Assembly (NCBI GenBank): GCA_050287965.1
Contig: JBNKCX010000050.1
Coordinates: forward strand, 1-64,000
Direction: 5' to 3'
Length of the DNA: 64,000 nt
DNA from: CBFDBF01 sp050287965
GTDB lineage: Bacteria; Pseudomonadota; Gammaproteobacteria; Chromatiales; Chromatiaceae
The notes below the pieces were generated by a model. That model was not told the origin of the DNA. It did not search any database and saw only the letters and a list, made by a program, of their open reading frames with translations. Below are positions 16,139-23,681 of the stretch, piece after piece (within the stretch, counting starts at the first letter, position 1; every line of letters begins with the position of its first letter). The translations under genes and the position numbers were made by a program.

Positions 16139-16981
16139 ATGTTCCGGCAGACCTTTTATGGTCTGCGTACGTTCCGGGGGAGTCTCGCCCTGGTGGTTCT
16201 GTTGCTTTCCATGGTGCCGATCGCAAATGCGGGGGAGGAAGCCGGAAGCGGACCCATAATCGCCGTAATCATCGATGATATGGGAAATGAGTCGCTGACG
16301 GGGGAGGAGGCACTGGAACTGCCCGGTCCGGTCACCCTGTCATTTCTGCCCCACACGCCCCACGCGAAGAGGCTTGCGGAGCGGGCCTATCGCCGCAATA
16401 AGGAAATCATGCTGCATCTGCCTATGGAGTCTCATGCAGGCAACAATCTGGGGCCGGGAGCGCTTACGCTGCATATGACGGAAGAGAATTTCAGGTATTC
16501 ACTAAAAGAGGACCTCGATGCCATACCCCACGTAGCCGGGTTGAACAACCATATGGGAAGTCTGCTGACGCGGCATCCCGGGGCGATGGAGTGGCTGATG
16601 ACGGGTGTCCGGGAGTATGGGGATCTTTATTTTGTGGATAGCCGTACCACGCTGCAAACGGTGGCGGAACAGGTTGCGCAGGAAGAACAGGTACCGGTGG
16701 CCCGGCGTGACGTCTTTCTGGATAACAATCGTGATCCGGAAGCCATCGGCAGCCAGTTCCGGCAACTGATTCGGTTGGCCCGTAAACGTGGCTATGCCAT
16801 CGGTATCGGCCATCCCTATCCGGAAACCATTGCTGTTTTGAAACAGGAACTGCCCCAGCTTGATTCCGAAGGCATTCGCCTTGTACGCACTTCAGAACTC
16901 ATTCAACTTCACGGGGGAAATGACAAATGGCCAGGGTCCTCGTCCCTCTCGCCCAAGGTTGTGAAGAACTTGAAGCAGTAA
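16139..16981 (+). CDS. yibQ: Divergent polysaccharide deacetylase family protein YibQ
   Basis: An exported 280-residue protein of the divergent polysaccharide deacetylase (DUF610) family. A signal peptide covers about residues 1-31 (LALVVLLLSMVPIANA). The NodB-like fold starts at IIAVIIDDMGNE, with DD in the first metal position, and continues with VTLSFLPHTPHA, LHLPMES and NNHMGSLLTRH. Enzyme activity is unproven in the family; it follows envC and ctpA in many genomes, suggesting envelope work. The last 55 nt overlap the yajL start, giving a tail (NDKWPGSSSLSPKVV) that looks additional. Confidence 0.9.
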   Translation: MFRQTFYGLRTFRGSLALVVLLLSMVPIANAGEEAGSGPIIAVIIDDMGNESLTGEEALELPGPVTLSFLPHTPHAKRLAERAYRRNKEIMLHLPMESHAGNNLGPGALTLHMTEENFRYSLKEDLDAIPHVAGLNNHMGSLLTRHPGAMEWLMTGVREYGDLYFVDSRTTLQTVAEQVAQEEQVPVARRDVFLDNNRDPEAIGSQFRQLIRLARKRGYAIGIGHPYPETIAVLKQELPQLDSEGIRLVRTSELIQLHGGNDKWPGSSSLSPKVVKNLKQ

Positions 16982-17478
16982 CCGTCATTGATCTGCTGCG
17001 CAGGGCGGGAATAGATGTGATCACCGCGGGACTGGATACCCGGCCGGTTACCGCCAGTCGTGGCGTGGTACTTGTTCCCGATACGGTGCTGGACGCCGCA
17101 ATGGATCTGGACTTCGAAATGATGGTACTGCCCGGTGGACTGCCCGGCGCTGATAATCTGGATCGGGACCCCCGTATTCACGAAATTCTCGCGCGGATCA
17201 GAGAACGGGGCGGATTTACTGCCGCGATCTGCGCTGCACCCAGGGTGCTGGCCGGCGCCGGCCTGCTGGACGGCAAAAAGGCCACGGCCTACCCGGGTGT
17301 TCTGGATAACAGGGACTTCCCCCGGGTGGAGATGGATCCGGCGCCGGTGGTTCGGGATGGCCGGGTGATCACCTCCCGCGGTCCTGGAACCGCAATGGAT
17401 TTCGCATTGGAACTGATCGAGGCGCTGGTCGGGAAAGAGAAGCGGGATGAGGTTGAGGCCGGTCTGGTGCGGTCGTAG
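16927..17478 (+). CDS. yajL: DJ-1/PfpI family protein (YajL-like)
   Basis: A 183-residue single-domain protein of the DJ-1 family, proposed as a protein/nucleotide repair or chaperone enzyme acting on glycated or oxidised targets. The conserved Glu is in LAQGCEELEAVT and the nucleophile-elbow Cys in AAICAAPRVLAGAGLL. Other signatures are VLPGGLPGADNL and VITSRGPGTAMDFALELIEALVG. GGGGGAAA 7 bp upstream supports the ATG. It overlaps yibQ by 55 bp and looks like the last gene of this operon. Confidence 0.9.
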   Translation: MARVLVPLAQGCEELEAVTVIDLLRRAGIDVITAGLDTRPVTASRGVVLVPDTVLDAAMDLDFEMMVLPGGLPGADNLDRDPRIHEILARIRERGGFTAAICAAPRVLAGAGLLDGKKATAYPGVLDNRDFPRVEMDPAPVVRDGRVITSRGPGTAMDFALELIEALVGKEKRDEVEAGLVRS

Positions 17479-17539
17479 CCGAATATATCGAATTAAATGA
17501 TGCCCGGACGCAGTTCATGGGGCGCCATATCGGATAATA

Positions 17540-17670
17540 AAGATTTCCGGCATCGATCATATCGTGTTAACGGTCTAGGATATCGAGGTAACCGCGTAGG
17601 AGCCATCCGTTCTCTCTGTTTCAGAGATCCCGATGGGAATCTGATCGAACTGTCCAACTATCCGGAATAA
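17540..17670 (+). pseudogene. Remnant of a VOC/glyoxalase-family gene (internal deletion)
   Basis: The 359-bp gap after yajL (17479-17837) contains two fused ends of a glyoxalase/bleomycin-resistance-type protein. At 17540 the frame reads KISGIDHIVLTV, a typical N-terminus, then hits a TAG at 17576 followed by DIEVTA. A shifted frame then reads AIRSLCFRDPDGNLIELS and NYPE, then TAA at 17668-17670, a typical C-terminus. About 90 central residues are missing and no start codon remains. The rest of the gap shows nothing further. Confidence 0.75.
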
Positions 17671-17837
17671 GAGCGCCCCTGAACGCGCCGGTTGATCTAT
17701 GCGGAGAAATCAATATGGGTAATAAGATACTCTTCCTTCTTTTAATCGAGTCCACCGTGATTTCGGAATAACGGGCGTAACCACCGGAGCTATTGCCTAA
17801 TGAATCAACCTGATCCCAAGCAGCATTCGTAAGAAGC

Positions 17838-18623
17838 ATGGCGTTAGAATGGGATAGAGTGCCTGCCGCGGTTTTCCGATCGCATGCCAAGGGGTTGCGG
17901 CCCGTACGGGAACTCGATCCGATAACTCTGCGGTCTTTGGTATGTGTCGACAGGCAAAAAGCCGATTTGATTGCCAATACGGAACGGTTTCTCTCTGATT
18001 TGCCGGCAAACAACGCGCTTCTTTGGGGTGCCAGGGGTACGGGCAAATCCTCGCTTATTAAGGCGATTCTGAATGAATACTCGCCCCGGGGGCTGCGATT
18101 GATCGAGATCTATAAAACCGATTTGATCAATCTGCCGGAGATCGTGGATGAGGTGCGGGAGGTGCCTTATAAATTTGTCGTCTACTGCGATGATTTCTCT
18201 TTTGAGGATGAAGATAATTCCTATGTGACATTGAAAACCGTTTTGGAAGGTTCCATAGAGAAGCCGCCGGAAAACATCCTTCTATACGTTACCTCCAACA
18301 GACGGCATCTTTTGCCGGAATACATGAAGGATAATCTGGATAGCGGTCTGATGGGCGGGGAACTGCATTATTCCGATGCCGTCGAAGAGCGGATCTCCCT
18401 GTCGGATCGCTTCGGATTGTGGATTTCTTTTTATCCCCCGAGCAACGAAGACTACCTGCGGATAGTGGACAGCTATTTTGCGGAGTACCCGGGGGACAGG
18501 GAACAGCTCCATGAGGAGGCGTTAAGGTTTTCTCAGCTAAGGGCCTCTCGGAGCGGCAGGACCGCAAAACAGTTCTACAATCATTATTTTGCCTCGGGCG
18601 CCTCTGACAACATCGGCCGATGA
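17838..18623 (+). CDS. DUF815 family ATP-binding protein
   Basis: A 261-residue AAA-like ATPase of the DUF815 family. Walker A is NALLWGARGTGKSSLIKA at about residues 60-75 and Walker B-like acids lie in VVYCDDFSFEDED, with the sensor-1-like YVTSNRRHLLP. No membrane segment. The function is unknown in this family, which is scattered through Proteobacteria. A small uncharacterised gene follows after 51 bp on the same strand and may be its partner. Upstream is only the decayed VOC gene, so it probably has its own promoter. Confidence 0.85.
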   Translation: MALEWDRVPAAVFRSHAKGLRPVRELDPITLRSLVCVDRQKADLIANTERFLSDLPANNALLWGARGTGKSSLIKAILNEYSPRGLRLIEIYKTDLINLPEIVDEVREVPYKFVVYCDDFSFEDEDNSYVTLKTVLEGSIEKPPENILLYVTSNRRHLLPEYMKDNLDSGLMGGELHYSDAVEERISLSDRFGLWISFYPPSNEDYLRIVDSYFAEYPGDREQLHEEALRFSQLRASRSGRTAKQFYNHYFASGASDNIGR

Positions 18624-18674
18624 CGGGGCCTGCTAAATTCGCCTGTCGGGACGGTTTATAACCAGAAAAAGCAG

Positions 18675-19082
18675 ATGATAGAAATCCTTTCTGAAATATC
18701 CCTGTGGGAGCTGATTAAACACGCCGGCAAGTGGGTGTCCAATCTGAAGCGGGCGAAGGATGATCGCAAGAAAGAGTCCGTCGCCGCCTTGCGGCGGGTT
18801 ATTGTGGCGGCGCGGAAGACCGCGGTCTATATGCGCCAGCTCAAGGAGACGGGCAAGAAGTCCCACGCCACGGAGGCGGAACTCTCCGAGCTCTGGACCG
18901 AGCTCGGTTTTGCATTGCAGGATCTGGGTATCGAAAAGCTGGCAAAGCGATGTGACATAAAAGGTAAACAGTGGGCACAGCCGGAGAAAATGGATATAAC
19001 CTTCCTGGAAAAGGCGGACATCGGCCTGGAGAGGATGGAACAACTGGCAAATGAGGTGTTGCGTGAAATCAACGGCCGCTGA
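18675..19082 (+). CDS. Hypothetical helical protein downstream of the DUF815 ATPase
   Basis: I do not recognise this 135-residue protein. It looks entirely alpha-helical, with charged Lys/Arg/Glu helices (NLKRAKDDRKKESVAALRRVIVAARKTAVYMRQLKET) and a conserved-looking SELWTELGFALQDLGIEKLAKRC segment. No signal peptide, membrane segment or catalytic motif. The two Trp/Leu-rich stretches at the N-terminus (SEISLWELIKHAGKWVSNL) could be an interaction face. Close spacing to the DUF815 gene suggests co-expression. The function is unknown. Confidence 0.6.
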   Translation: MIEILSEISLWELIKHAGKWVSNLKRAKDDRKKESVAALRRVIVAARKTAVYMRQLKETGKKSHATEAELSELWTELGFALQDLGIEKLAKRCDIKGKQWAQPEKMDITFLEKADIGLERMEQLANEVLREINGR

Positions 19083-19104
19083 CCGGGAGCCGCGACTGTG
19101 AAGT

Positions 19105-19180
19105 TCGGTCGCAGATAAACGCAAATCTCCACGAATTCACACGAATTCCGGAGTGTCCTCCAAAAGCCGTTTGCGGCTTG
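19105..19180. repeat. Degenerate dispersed repeat plus hairpin
   Basis: The 145-bp gap between convergent genes holds a stretch near 19109-19147 resembling the tandem-like CGCAGATAAACGCAAAT / CACGAATTCACACGAATT sequence seen scattered in many proteobacterial genomes. It is followed by a perfect hairpin AAGCCG-TTTG-CGGCTT at 19164-19179. The hairpin lacks a T-tract. It may mark the ends of both convergent transcripts. Confidence 0.35.
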
Positions 19181-19227
19181 TATCTCTAGCGATAGGCCCC
19201 GGAACGGGCTGCTATAATTTCCCGCTA

Positions 19228-19785
19228 TTAGTTGCCCAACATGGCCTTTTTCAGATCTTTGTCCGCCGGCTTTTCACCCAGCCATACGGACAGCAACGCC
19301 CGCTGAAAATCCGCCCCCGGGATCGCCCCCGCCTCTTTGCCGTTCAATATGACGTTGGTGGATCCGTCCGCAAGGAAATTGAAGACGAAGACATCCCCCT
19401 TGTGCGCAGTAATGAACAGATCGTTGAACTGTTGCAGACGGTCCTTTAGTCCGGCCATTTCCTCTTCCGGTTGATTAAGGCGGAATCCCTCTTCCCAGCC
19501 ATTGGTCAGTTTTTCACGGTCCACTTCCTTATAGAGGAAGGTCATGGATACCTGCTTGGGTCCCGGCATATCAAGAACGCCGGCGGTTGTCGTGGTGCTG
19601 GTGGGGAGATAGAGCGCACCCACATAGATATCGAAAAACATCTTGGTGCGGACGCCGGCGCCGTTGAGCTGCAGGGTCTTGTCGGAAACGGTTACCGACT
19701 CGGGTACATCTACCCCTTCCACATCCACGGCCCATGATGTGGCGGAAAAGAGCAAAAAGGCTGCGAAAAATAGACTGAGTCTCAT
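19228..19785 (-). CDS. Chalcone isomerase-like exported protein
   Basis: A 185-residue protein with a signal peptide (MRLSLFFAAFLLFSATSWA) and a chalcone-isomerase-like fold (about 22-185; NGAGVRTKMFFDIYVGALYLP, SMTFLYKEVDREKLTNGWEEGF, FNDLFITAHKGDVFVFNF). Bacterial members lack known flavonoid substrates and are thought to bind fatty acids or similar ligands in the periplasm. ATG 19785 is chosen because GGAGG lies 7 nt upstream; an upstream Met at 19800 would put that site inside the gene. Stands alone downstream of the ubi cluster. Confidence 0.85.
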   Translation of the reverse strand: MRLSLFFAAFLLFSATSWAVDVEGVDVPESVTVSDKTLQLNGAGVRTKMFFDIYVGALYLPTSTTTTAGVLDMPGPKQVSMTFLYKEVDREKLTNGWEEGFRLNQPEEEMAGLKDRLQQFNDLFITAHKGDVFVFNFLADGSTNVILNGKEAGAIPGADFQRALLSVWLGEKPADKDLKKAMLGN

Positions 19786-19909
19786 GATGGTTCCTCCCAT
19801 TTGCCAATGCTCTATTATTCGTTACATCGGGCCGACATAAAAGAACATTTGTCGGGTTTTGACCGGACTGTCCTGACCGGAAACCCAAGGATTACGTGCC
19901 GGGAGTGAT

Positions 19910-21568
19910 TCAGCGATTGCTCAGCCAGGACTGCAACAGAATCAGTCCGCCGGTGCCGGCCAGGGCGATACCGGCGGTGGTGGTTACCGTCGCCGAAAGC
20001 AGAATGCTGGGACCGAGGGTTAGGAGCAGGGTGCCGGAGATCAACATGGTCCCGCCGCTGATAGTGGAGACCGTTATGCGATGATTCTCTCTGAGTTCTT
20101 TGCGCAGCCGGCTCAGTTCCTCCGATTTCCAGTTGACCTCCAGACGTCCCTCTGCGGCATCTCTTAGCACGCGGTGCAGGAGCAGGGGCATGTCGGCGGC
20201 ATGCTCGGTGATGGTGGGAAGATTCTTGCGTAGCTTGCGGGCAAAGGCCTTTGGTCCCACCTGATCCGCCATCCAGCGTTCGAGGTAGGGTTTGGCGGTG
20301 GACCAGAGATCGAGTTCCGGATAGAGCTGACGTCCGAGACCCTCGATGTAAAGCAGGGTTTTCTCCAGCAGTACCAGTTGCGGCTGCACCTCCATGTTGA
20401 AGCGGCGGGCAACCTGGAACAGGTTGAGCAGGAAGTTTCCGAAGGAAATCTCGCTCAGGGGCTTGTTGAAAATAGGCTCACAGACGGTACGGATGGCGGC
20501 TTCGAACTCATCCACCCGTGTGCCCTTCGGTACCCACTCCGATTCCACATGCAACTGCGCCACACGACGATAATCGCGATTGAAGAAAGCGAGGAGATTC
20601 TCTGCGAGGTAACGCTGATCCTCCGGGGTCAGGGAGCCGACAATGCCAAAATCGACGGCGATATAACGGCCGCTCGGCTCCACGAATATATTGCCGGGAT
20701 GCATGTCGGCGTGAAAGAAGTTATCGCGGAATACCTGGGTAAAGAATATCTCCACCCCCTGCTCCCCCAACTGGCGCATGCTGATGCCCTGCGCCTTGAG
20801 GGCCTCGATGTCGCTCACCGGGGTTCCGGAGATGCGCTCCAGGACCAGCACATTCTTGCGGGTAAGATCCCAGTAGACCTCCGGAACGAACAACAGATCG
20901 CTTCCTTCCCAGTTGCGCCGCAGCTGTGCGGCATTGGCTGCCTCCCGCTGCAGATCCAACTCGTCGAGGATGGTTTTTTCGTAGTCCTGAACCACCTCCA
21001 GCGGCCGCAGCCGCCGGCCGTCTTTCCAATACCGGTTGGCGAGGCCGGCCACCAGATAAAGCAGTTCGACGTCCCGCCGGATTATCCGCTCAATGCCGGG
21101 TCGTAGCACCTTAACCACCACCTTTTCCCCGCTTTTTAGTGTCGCGGCATGGACCTGGGCAACGGATGCGGAAGCGATGGGGGTTTCGTCGAAGTTGTCC
21201 AGGACCTTTTCGATGGAATGGCCGAAAGCGGCCTCTATCTGGGCCCGGGCCTCGCTGCCCGGAAACGGCGGCACTGCATCCTGCAGCTTGGCAAGCTCAT
21301 CGGCGATATCGTCCGGCAGCAGGTCGCGGCGGGTAGAGAGTATCTGTCCGAATTTGACGAATATGGGGCCCAGGTCCTCCAGGGCACGGCGGATTCGGAT
21401 CGGGTAGGCGGGCAGTTGATGGCGTCGCAGCCAGTACCACGGCGACAGATAGAGTAGAAAACGTAATGGACGAAACAGGTGGGTTGCCAGGATCACCTCG
21501 TCCAGCCCGTGCCGGAGCAGGATCCAGTTGATGTGCAGCAGCCGCAGTGCCTGGCGGGAGCGAATCAT
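19910..21568 (-). CDS. ubiB: Ubiquinone biosynthesis regulatory protein kinase UbiB
   Basis: A membrane-associated atypical kinase/ATPase needed for coenzyme Q synthesis. The 552 residues include the family KxGQ motif (IFVKFGQILSTRRDLLP), an Ala-rich nucleotide loop (ASASVAQVHAATLKSGEKVVVKV), the catalytic FHADMHPGNIF and the metal-binding AVDFGIVGSL. Two C-terminal membrane helices follow about residue 495 (GGTMLISGTLLLTLGPSILLS and TTAGIALAGTGGLILL). It is last in ubiE-ubiJ-ubiB and overlaps ubiJ by 4 bp (ATGA). Confidence 0.96.
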   Translation of the reverse strand: MIRSRQALRLLHINWILLRHGLDEVILATHLFRPLRFLLYLSPWYWLRRHQLPAYPIRIRRALEDLGPIFVKFGQILSTRRDLLPDDIADELAKLQDAVPPFPGSEARAQIEAAFGHSIEKVLDNFDETPIASASVAQVHAATLKSGEKVVVKVLRPGIERIIRRDVELLYLVAGLANRYWKDGRRLRPLEVVQDYEKTILDELDLQREAANAAQLRRNWEGSDLLFVPEVYWDLTRKNVLVLERISGTPVSDIEALKAQGISMRQLGEQGVEIFFTQVFRDNFFHADMHPGNIFVEPSGRYIAVDFGIVGSLTPEDQRYLAENLLAFFNRDYRRVAQLHVESEWVPKGTRVDEFEAAIRTVCEPIFNKPLSEISFGNFLLNLFQVARRFNMEVQPQLVLLEKTLLYIEGLGRQLYPELDLWSTAKPYLERWMADQVGPKAFARKLRKNLPTITEHAADMPLLLHRVLRDAAEGRLEVNWKSEELSRLRKELRENHRITVSTISGGTMLISGTLLLTLGPSILLSATVTTTAGIALAGTGGLILLQSWLSNR

Positions 21569-22206
21569 TGTGGTCCCTTTTTACGGGATCTTTTTTTTCG
21601 GACGGGGGGGGTCAAAGCGGCAATCCTCGTCTCCAGCTGATCGGTCCGATCACTCAAGCGGTCAATATCGGCACAGAGGGCGACGTATTCCTCCTGCTTC
21701 GGCAAGGGTCCGTCTTCCTCCTGCAGCATCCCCTGAAGCTCGTCTCTCAGGGTGTTTGCTACGTGTTCTCCCCACGCCAGACCGCCCCGGACGACCCTGC
21801 CCATCTCCTGGGCGAACAGCTCTCCCGTGTAGCGAGAGAGATGACCCTCCCAGTCGATGTCGGTGGTTTGCAGAATGGCGATGAAGCGCTGGGCCAGGTC
21901 TCTGTCACCGGAAATCCCAATCTCTTCGGGTATCACCGGCGCGGACTCCATTTGGCGCCGCAACAGTTGCAGCAGGGCAATCGGTGTTCCGCTCAGCGAG
22001 CAATCGAGATCCCCCTCATAGTGTGCCAGGAGTTGCAGCCGGCCGGGACCGGGGATGAAGTACAGGGTTGTGTCAAACCCCTTCAGCTCCAGAGCGATTG
22101 CCCGCCCATGCAGCTGCCACATACGCTCCTTTGCTGCCGGATCCAGGGCAAGATACTGGTTGAAGGCCTCTTCCAGGCCGGCGTAGGCAAACTCGGAAAT
22201 GCTCAT
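21565..22206 (-). CDS. ubiJ: Ubiquinone biosynthesis accessory factor UbiJ (SCP2-like)
   Basis: A 213-residue lipid-carrier protein of the soluble Ubi metabolon. Residues about 15-115 are an SCP2 domain (GLEEAFNQYLALDPAAKERMWQLHGRAIALEL, LLAHYEGDLDCSLSGTPIALL) that binds ubiquinone intermediates. A C-terminal coiled coil (EEYVALCADIDRLSDRTDQLETRIAAL) and a basic tail (RKKRSRKKGPQ) follow. The start is placed at MSISEFAYAG (22206); the frame runs up to 22260 but that extension has no family similarity. It lies between ubiE and ubiB as in other Gammaproteobacteria. Confidence 0.9.
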   Translation of the reverse strand: MSISEFAYAGLEEAFNQYLALDPAAKERMWQLHGRAIALELKGFDTTLYFIPGPGRLQLLAHYEGDLDCSLSGTPIALLQLLRRQMESAPVIPEEIGISGDRDLAQRFIAILQTTDIDWEGHLSRYTGELFAQEMGRVVRGGLAWGEHVANTLRDELQGMLQEEDGPLPKQEEYVALCADIDRLSDRTDQLETRIAALTPPVRKKRSRKKGPQ

Positions 22207-22285
22207 TGATGTGTAGTCATGGCAGAGTCTTTTTTCGGAATCGTTGCGAATACCGCGCAACGGCCATCCTGTATTTCGTTTATGT

Positions 22286-23035
22286 TCAGAGTTTGAAACC
22301 GCGGTGAACCGCTACGATACCGCCGGTGAGATTGTGGTAGTCGCAGCGTTCGAAACCGGCCTGTTCCATCATCCCCTTCAGGGTCTCCTGGTCCGGGTGC
22401 ATACGGATGGACTCGGCCAGGTAGCGATAGCTCGCCTCGTCGTCCGCCACCAGTTTTCCCAGCATCGGCAGAACCTTGAAAGAGTAGAGGTCGTAGGCGG
22501 CTTTCAGGGGTTCGCCCCGGGGATGGGAGAACTCCAGCACCAGAGCGCGCCCGCCCGGTTTCAATACCCGGAACATTTCCTCAATGGCGCGTTGCTTATC
22601 GGTGACGTTACGCAGACCAAAACCGATAGTGACGCAGTCGAAGCTGTTGTCGGGGAAAGGGATGGCCTCGGCGTTGACCTGGGTATACTTCACATTGCCT
22701 ACGATGCCCCGATCCAGCATCAGGTTACGCCCCTGTTCGAGCATGGCGGAGTTGATGTCGGTCATGATCACCAGTCCGTCGGGGCCGACCAGGCCCGCGA
22801 ACCGGGCCGCCAGATCGCCGGTGCCGGAGGCAAGGTCAAGGACATGCTGTCCGCGCCGGATCCCGGCCAGCTCAACCGCGAAGCGCTTCCACAAGCGGTG
22901 AATCCCCAATGACATGAGATCGTTCATCAGGTCATAACGTGTCGCCACGGAATCGAAGACCTGGCGTACCCGCCCGGCTTTTTCGTGGGTTCGCACCTCT
23001 TCGTATCCGAAGTGAGTCGTATCTTTTTCCGTCAT
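22286..23035 (-). CDS. ubiE: Ubiquinone/menaquinone C-methyltransferase UbiE
   Basis: A SAM-dependent enzyme that C-methylates the benzoquinol ring in ubiquinone (and demethylmenaquinol in menaquinone) synthesis. The 249 residues begin with the THFGYEEVRTHEKAGRVRQVFDSVA signature. The SAM site is VLDLASGTGDLAARFAG, and the second family signature is FGLRNVTDKQRAIEEMFRVLKPGG. A 79-bp gap separates it from ubiJ downstream and 182 bp from DUF971 upstream. Confidence 0.97.
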   Translation of the reverse strand: MTEKDTTHFGYEEVRTHEKAGRVRQVFDSVATRYDLMNDLMSLGIHRLWKRFAVELAGIRRGQHVLDLASGTGDLAARFAGLVGPDGLVIMTDINSAMLEQGRNLMLDRGIVGNVKYTQVNAEAIPFPDNSFDCVTIGFGLRNVTDKQRAIEEMFRVLKPGGRALVLEFSHPRGEPLKAAYDLYSFKVLPMLGKLVADDEASYRYLAESIRMHPDQETLKGMMEQAGFERCDYHNLTGGIVAVHRGFKL

Positions 23036-23217
23036 GCTGAGCTTTTCCAGGATAAATCAGTTGGTATAAACCATTTTAACCTTAGAGACGCGGAAGCGCA
23101 GAAAATATTAAGGAGCGAGCCGAATCAGTCGTTCCGGTCGCTGCTGATCTTCGGGTAAAACGGTTATGGCGATCTCCATATTCCCGCGTTTTCACCGGTC
23201 AAGGTGATTATTAGGCG

Positions 23218-23586
23218 CTACGCGACGCTGCCTTTGCGCTTGTGCCCCGCCGCCTCCAGGCGCTGAAGATAGCGCTGCCAGTTCTGTTCGTGGTTTTTGC
23301 CGAGATTATAGAGGGTATCCCAGGAGTAGATGCCGGTGTTGTGGCCGTCATCAAAGTGCAGACAGACCGCGTAGTTGCCCACGGCGGTAATCTGTTCGAT
23401 GGCTACATCCTCCTTGCCCAGCTGCAATACCTCCTGGCCGGGGCCGTGCCCCTGCACCTCGGCGGATGGAGAGTATACCCGAAGGTATTCGCACGGCAGG
23501 CTGAAGTGGGAGCCGTCGTCAAAGGTGATTTCCAGAACCTTGGACTGGCGGTGAAGATTCAGTTCGGTTGGTGTGTGTTCGCTCAT
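23218..23586 (-). CDS. DUF971 (gamma-butyrobetaine hydroxylase-like N-terminal) protein
   Basis: A 122-residue protein consisting only of the DUF971/GBBH-like N-terminal domain: LEITFDDGSHFSLPCEYLRVYSPSAEV, then VGNYAVCLHFDDGHNTGIYSWDTLYNLG. In eukaryotic GBBH this fold binds zinc; here the Cys/His set is incomplete. No catalytic domain is attached. The gene commonly lies between hslU and ubiE or phaC in Pseudomonas-like genomes, and here it follows hslU by 95 bp on the same strand. The role is unknown, with a link to FeS proteins suggested for some homologues. Confidence 0.87.
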   Translation of the reverse strand: MSEHTPTELNLHRQSKVLEITFDDGSHFSLPCEYLRVYSPSAEVQGHGPGQEVLQLGKEDVAIEQITAVGNYAVCLHFDDGHNTGIYSWDTLYNLGKNHEQNWQRYLQRLEAAGHKRKGSVA

Positions 23587-23681
23587 TATTGATACTCCGG
23601 ATCCGGGGTGTGGCTGTCAGGATAACGAGACCCCTCTTGGTTATTAATGCACGGCGCCGCAAATAGTGGATTACGCACGCC

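Noticed and set aside
17838..19082. Idea that the DUF815 ATPase and its neighbour form a phage-defence system
   Set aside because: No nuclease, protease, TIR, toxin or sensor domain is visible, and no defence genes are nearby; evidence is only the presence of a P-loop and an unknown partner.
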